Assembly (NCBI RefSeq): GCF_024509145.1
Contig: NC_071611.1
Coordinates: 57,243,851-57,307,850, forward strand
Source of the DNA: Vidua macroura
Taxonomy: Eukaryota; Chordata; Aves; Passeriformes; Viduidae
Reading direction: 5' to 3'
Length of the DNA: 64,000 nucleotides
The notes beneath the pieces were generated by a model. That model was not told where the DNA came from and made no database searches. It worked only from the letters and a program-made list of their open reading frames with translations. Positions 62,734-64,000 of this stretch are shown here, piece by piece (position 1 is the stretch's first letter; each line of letters starts with the position of its first letter). Position numbers and translations under genes: made by a program.

Positions 62734-64000
62734 AGATGTTTAGAAGGAAGAATTTTGTATGTGGAATATTTCCACCTTCTCAATAAATAAAGAGGCACAT
62801 CAATGACAATGCCACTGGAAAACCCATTTGAATGTGCCTAACTTAATTTCAATTTGATGTGACATTAGAAGCTATGAATTACTGGAAGAGTATTTGCAGG
62901 ATAGGAATCCTGCTGGTCCAGATGGGATGCAGATTAAATGGCCAAGTTCATTTCCCAGTTGGGAGCTCCAAAGGGGCTCTGAAAGAAAATCACTTACCCA
63001 CTACAGTACTGCACTGAAAACATTCAGTGCCTTAGTTAATAAGGAGAAAGGGATACATCAAGCTGCTGAAGGATAGTTATCATGAGGAGACAAGGTATAG
63101 CAGAATGTATCTCTTCAGATGCTGCTTTTTTCCTCTCCAAGCTGCTCTGCTGGAAGAGCAGGTGCTACTGCTCAGGAAATCTCTACAGCAGAAAGACTGG
63201 CTCTGGCCTTTGGGACTATCAAATGATTTTGTCACCCTGACATCTGAAACCCCTGAATGCCCCCTTTGTCCTATTGCATCCTTTTCACAGGCTAGAAAAT
63301 CAGGTTATGTGTCATGCTCAGAGAACTGGGGGGAGACATGTATTTAAATGACAACTGTTTCAGTGACTGGATAAAAATGTACACCGTGACTAACCAACAA
63401 GACAGATACTAGGGTATTTGCAACACTGTAATTAATTTGTGCTTTTCCACAAAACTGAATGGAACCCATCTCTTACATGCAACTAAACTTATTTTCAGTT
63501 AACAAAAATAACTGCGGATAATGTCAGCTTACTAATGGGTCCAAAGATAGAATTTCTTTTGCCTGTTTGAGAGATTTGATTCTTCTGCACAAATCCATGT
63601 CTTGCCTGGCTGTGCCTGGAGGCAGATACACTGCTCCATGGGATTCTTCACTTCTGTTGATGGGCGCTGTTCTGCCAACACATTAAGCTGTTTCTGTAGA
63701 TAAATCATGCACAAATAAAAGAGCATATGTAAAATCTTAATCCTGTTTCATCGTGTATGAAGCAGTATTGCTAAAATAAGAACCCCGTTCCTCCTATGCT
63801 AAATCTTTGGGTATCATTTAGGTGTGAACCAGTTGCATGTCTCATTTTGATAAATATTCCTGAAGGAAGAGCCAGACACGTCCTCATTTGTTTAATTTTA
63901 ATCACTGCAGCAAGTTTTCTTGAGGAGAGACATTGGAACAAGCTACCTCTGCTGGCATCCCACAGCAGTTGGTGCTCCCGAGTGAAGTATTTAAAGCCTC
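62734..64000. other. Non-coding interval to window end; two motif-free ORFs
   Basis: Two + strand ORFs in succession (62894-63076, 63105-63347) lie in slightly GC-richer DNA. The second begins with a Leu/Glu/Gln-rich stretch (about residues 13-30) that could form a short helix, preceded by a pyrimidine tract and AG at about 63125-63140. Evidence is too thin to call an exon. The remainder shows nothing recognisable. Confidence 0.45.

Noticed and set aside
62894..63076. AGPDGM motif, considered as part of a CR1 reverse transcriptase
   Set aside because: Residues after the motif do not follow the reverse-transcriptase pattern, and no other CR1 sequence is adjacent.
1..64000. Search for tRNA, rRNA, snRNA, mitochondrial inserts and CRISPR-like arrays
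   Set aside because: No B-box-like GGTTCGA word in a cloverleaf context, no conserved RNA-gene words, and no regularly spaced identical repeats with unique spacers were noticed by eye.

Overview
The window looks like vertebrate, and specifically bird, non-coding DNA. Two dispersed repeats support this. A CR1 LINE tail on the + strand (about 22711-23346) ends in the CR1-type 3' repeat ATTCTATG. A truncated LTR on the - strand (about 24991-25601) reads, as I remember it, like a common avian endogenous-retrovirus LTR. The order or species cannot be decided from what is visible. The background is A+T-rich and CpG-poor, with ORFs no longer than expected by chance, long T/A homopolymers and simple repeats. 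This fits an intron of a large gene or a gene-poor intergenic interval.

I found no protein-coding gene, exon chain, tRNA, rRNA, snRNA or CRISPR that I can support. The longest open frames (about 130-180 codons) either lie in the GC-rich block near the left end, shadow the CR1 copy, or show no family motif.

Layout: 1-697 is plain AT-rich DNA. 698-1290 is a sharply different CpG-rich block with possible LTR ends (TGT...ACA) and a 5-bp target duplication; it is probably a fairly young retroviral LTR-derived insertion, or else a CpG island. 1291-22710 is unremarkable DNA with scattered hairpins, an AT microsatellite, a poly-T tract and an (AAAC)n tract. 22711-25601 holds the CR1 tail, an (AAAAC)n tract and the antisense LTR. 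25602-36175 is unremarkable apart from a 49-T run and a (TA)n tract. 36176-36796 (- strand) is an open frame of about 207 codons broken by one stop, possibly a decayed coding or retrocopy fragment. 36797-64000 is again AT-rich, with poly-T/poly-A tracts, pyrimidine tracts, and several short tandem duplications and palindromes, mostly between 45 and 63 kb.

No gene system or pathway can be reconstructed. The points most worth a second look are the CpG-rich block, the antisense LTR with its internal ~50-bp repeats, the relict open frame near 36.5 kb and the perfect 13-bp hairpin at 20.2 kb.
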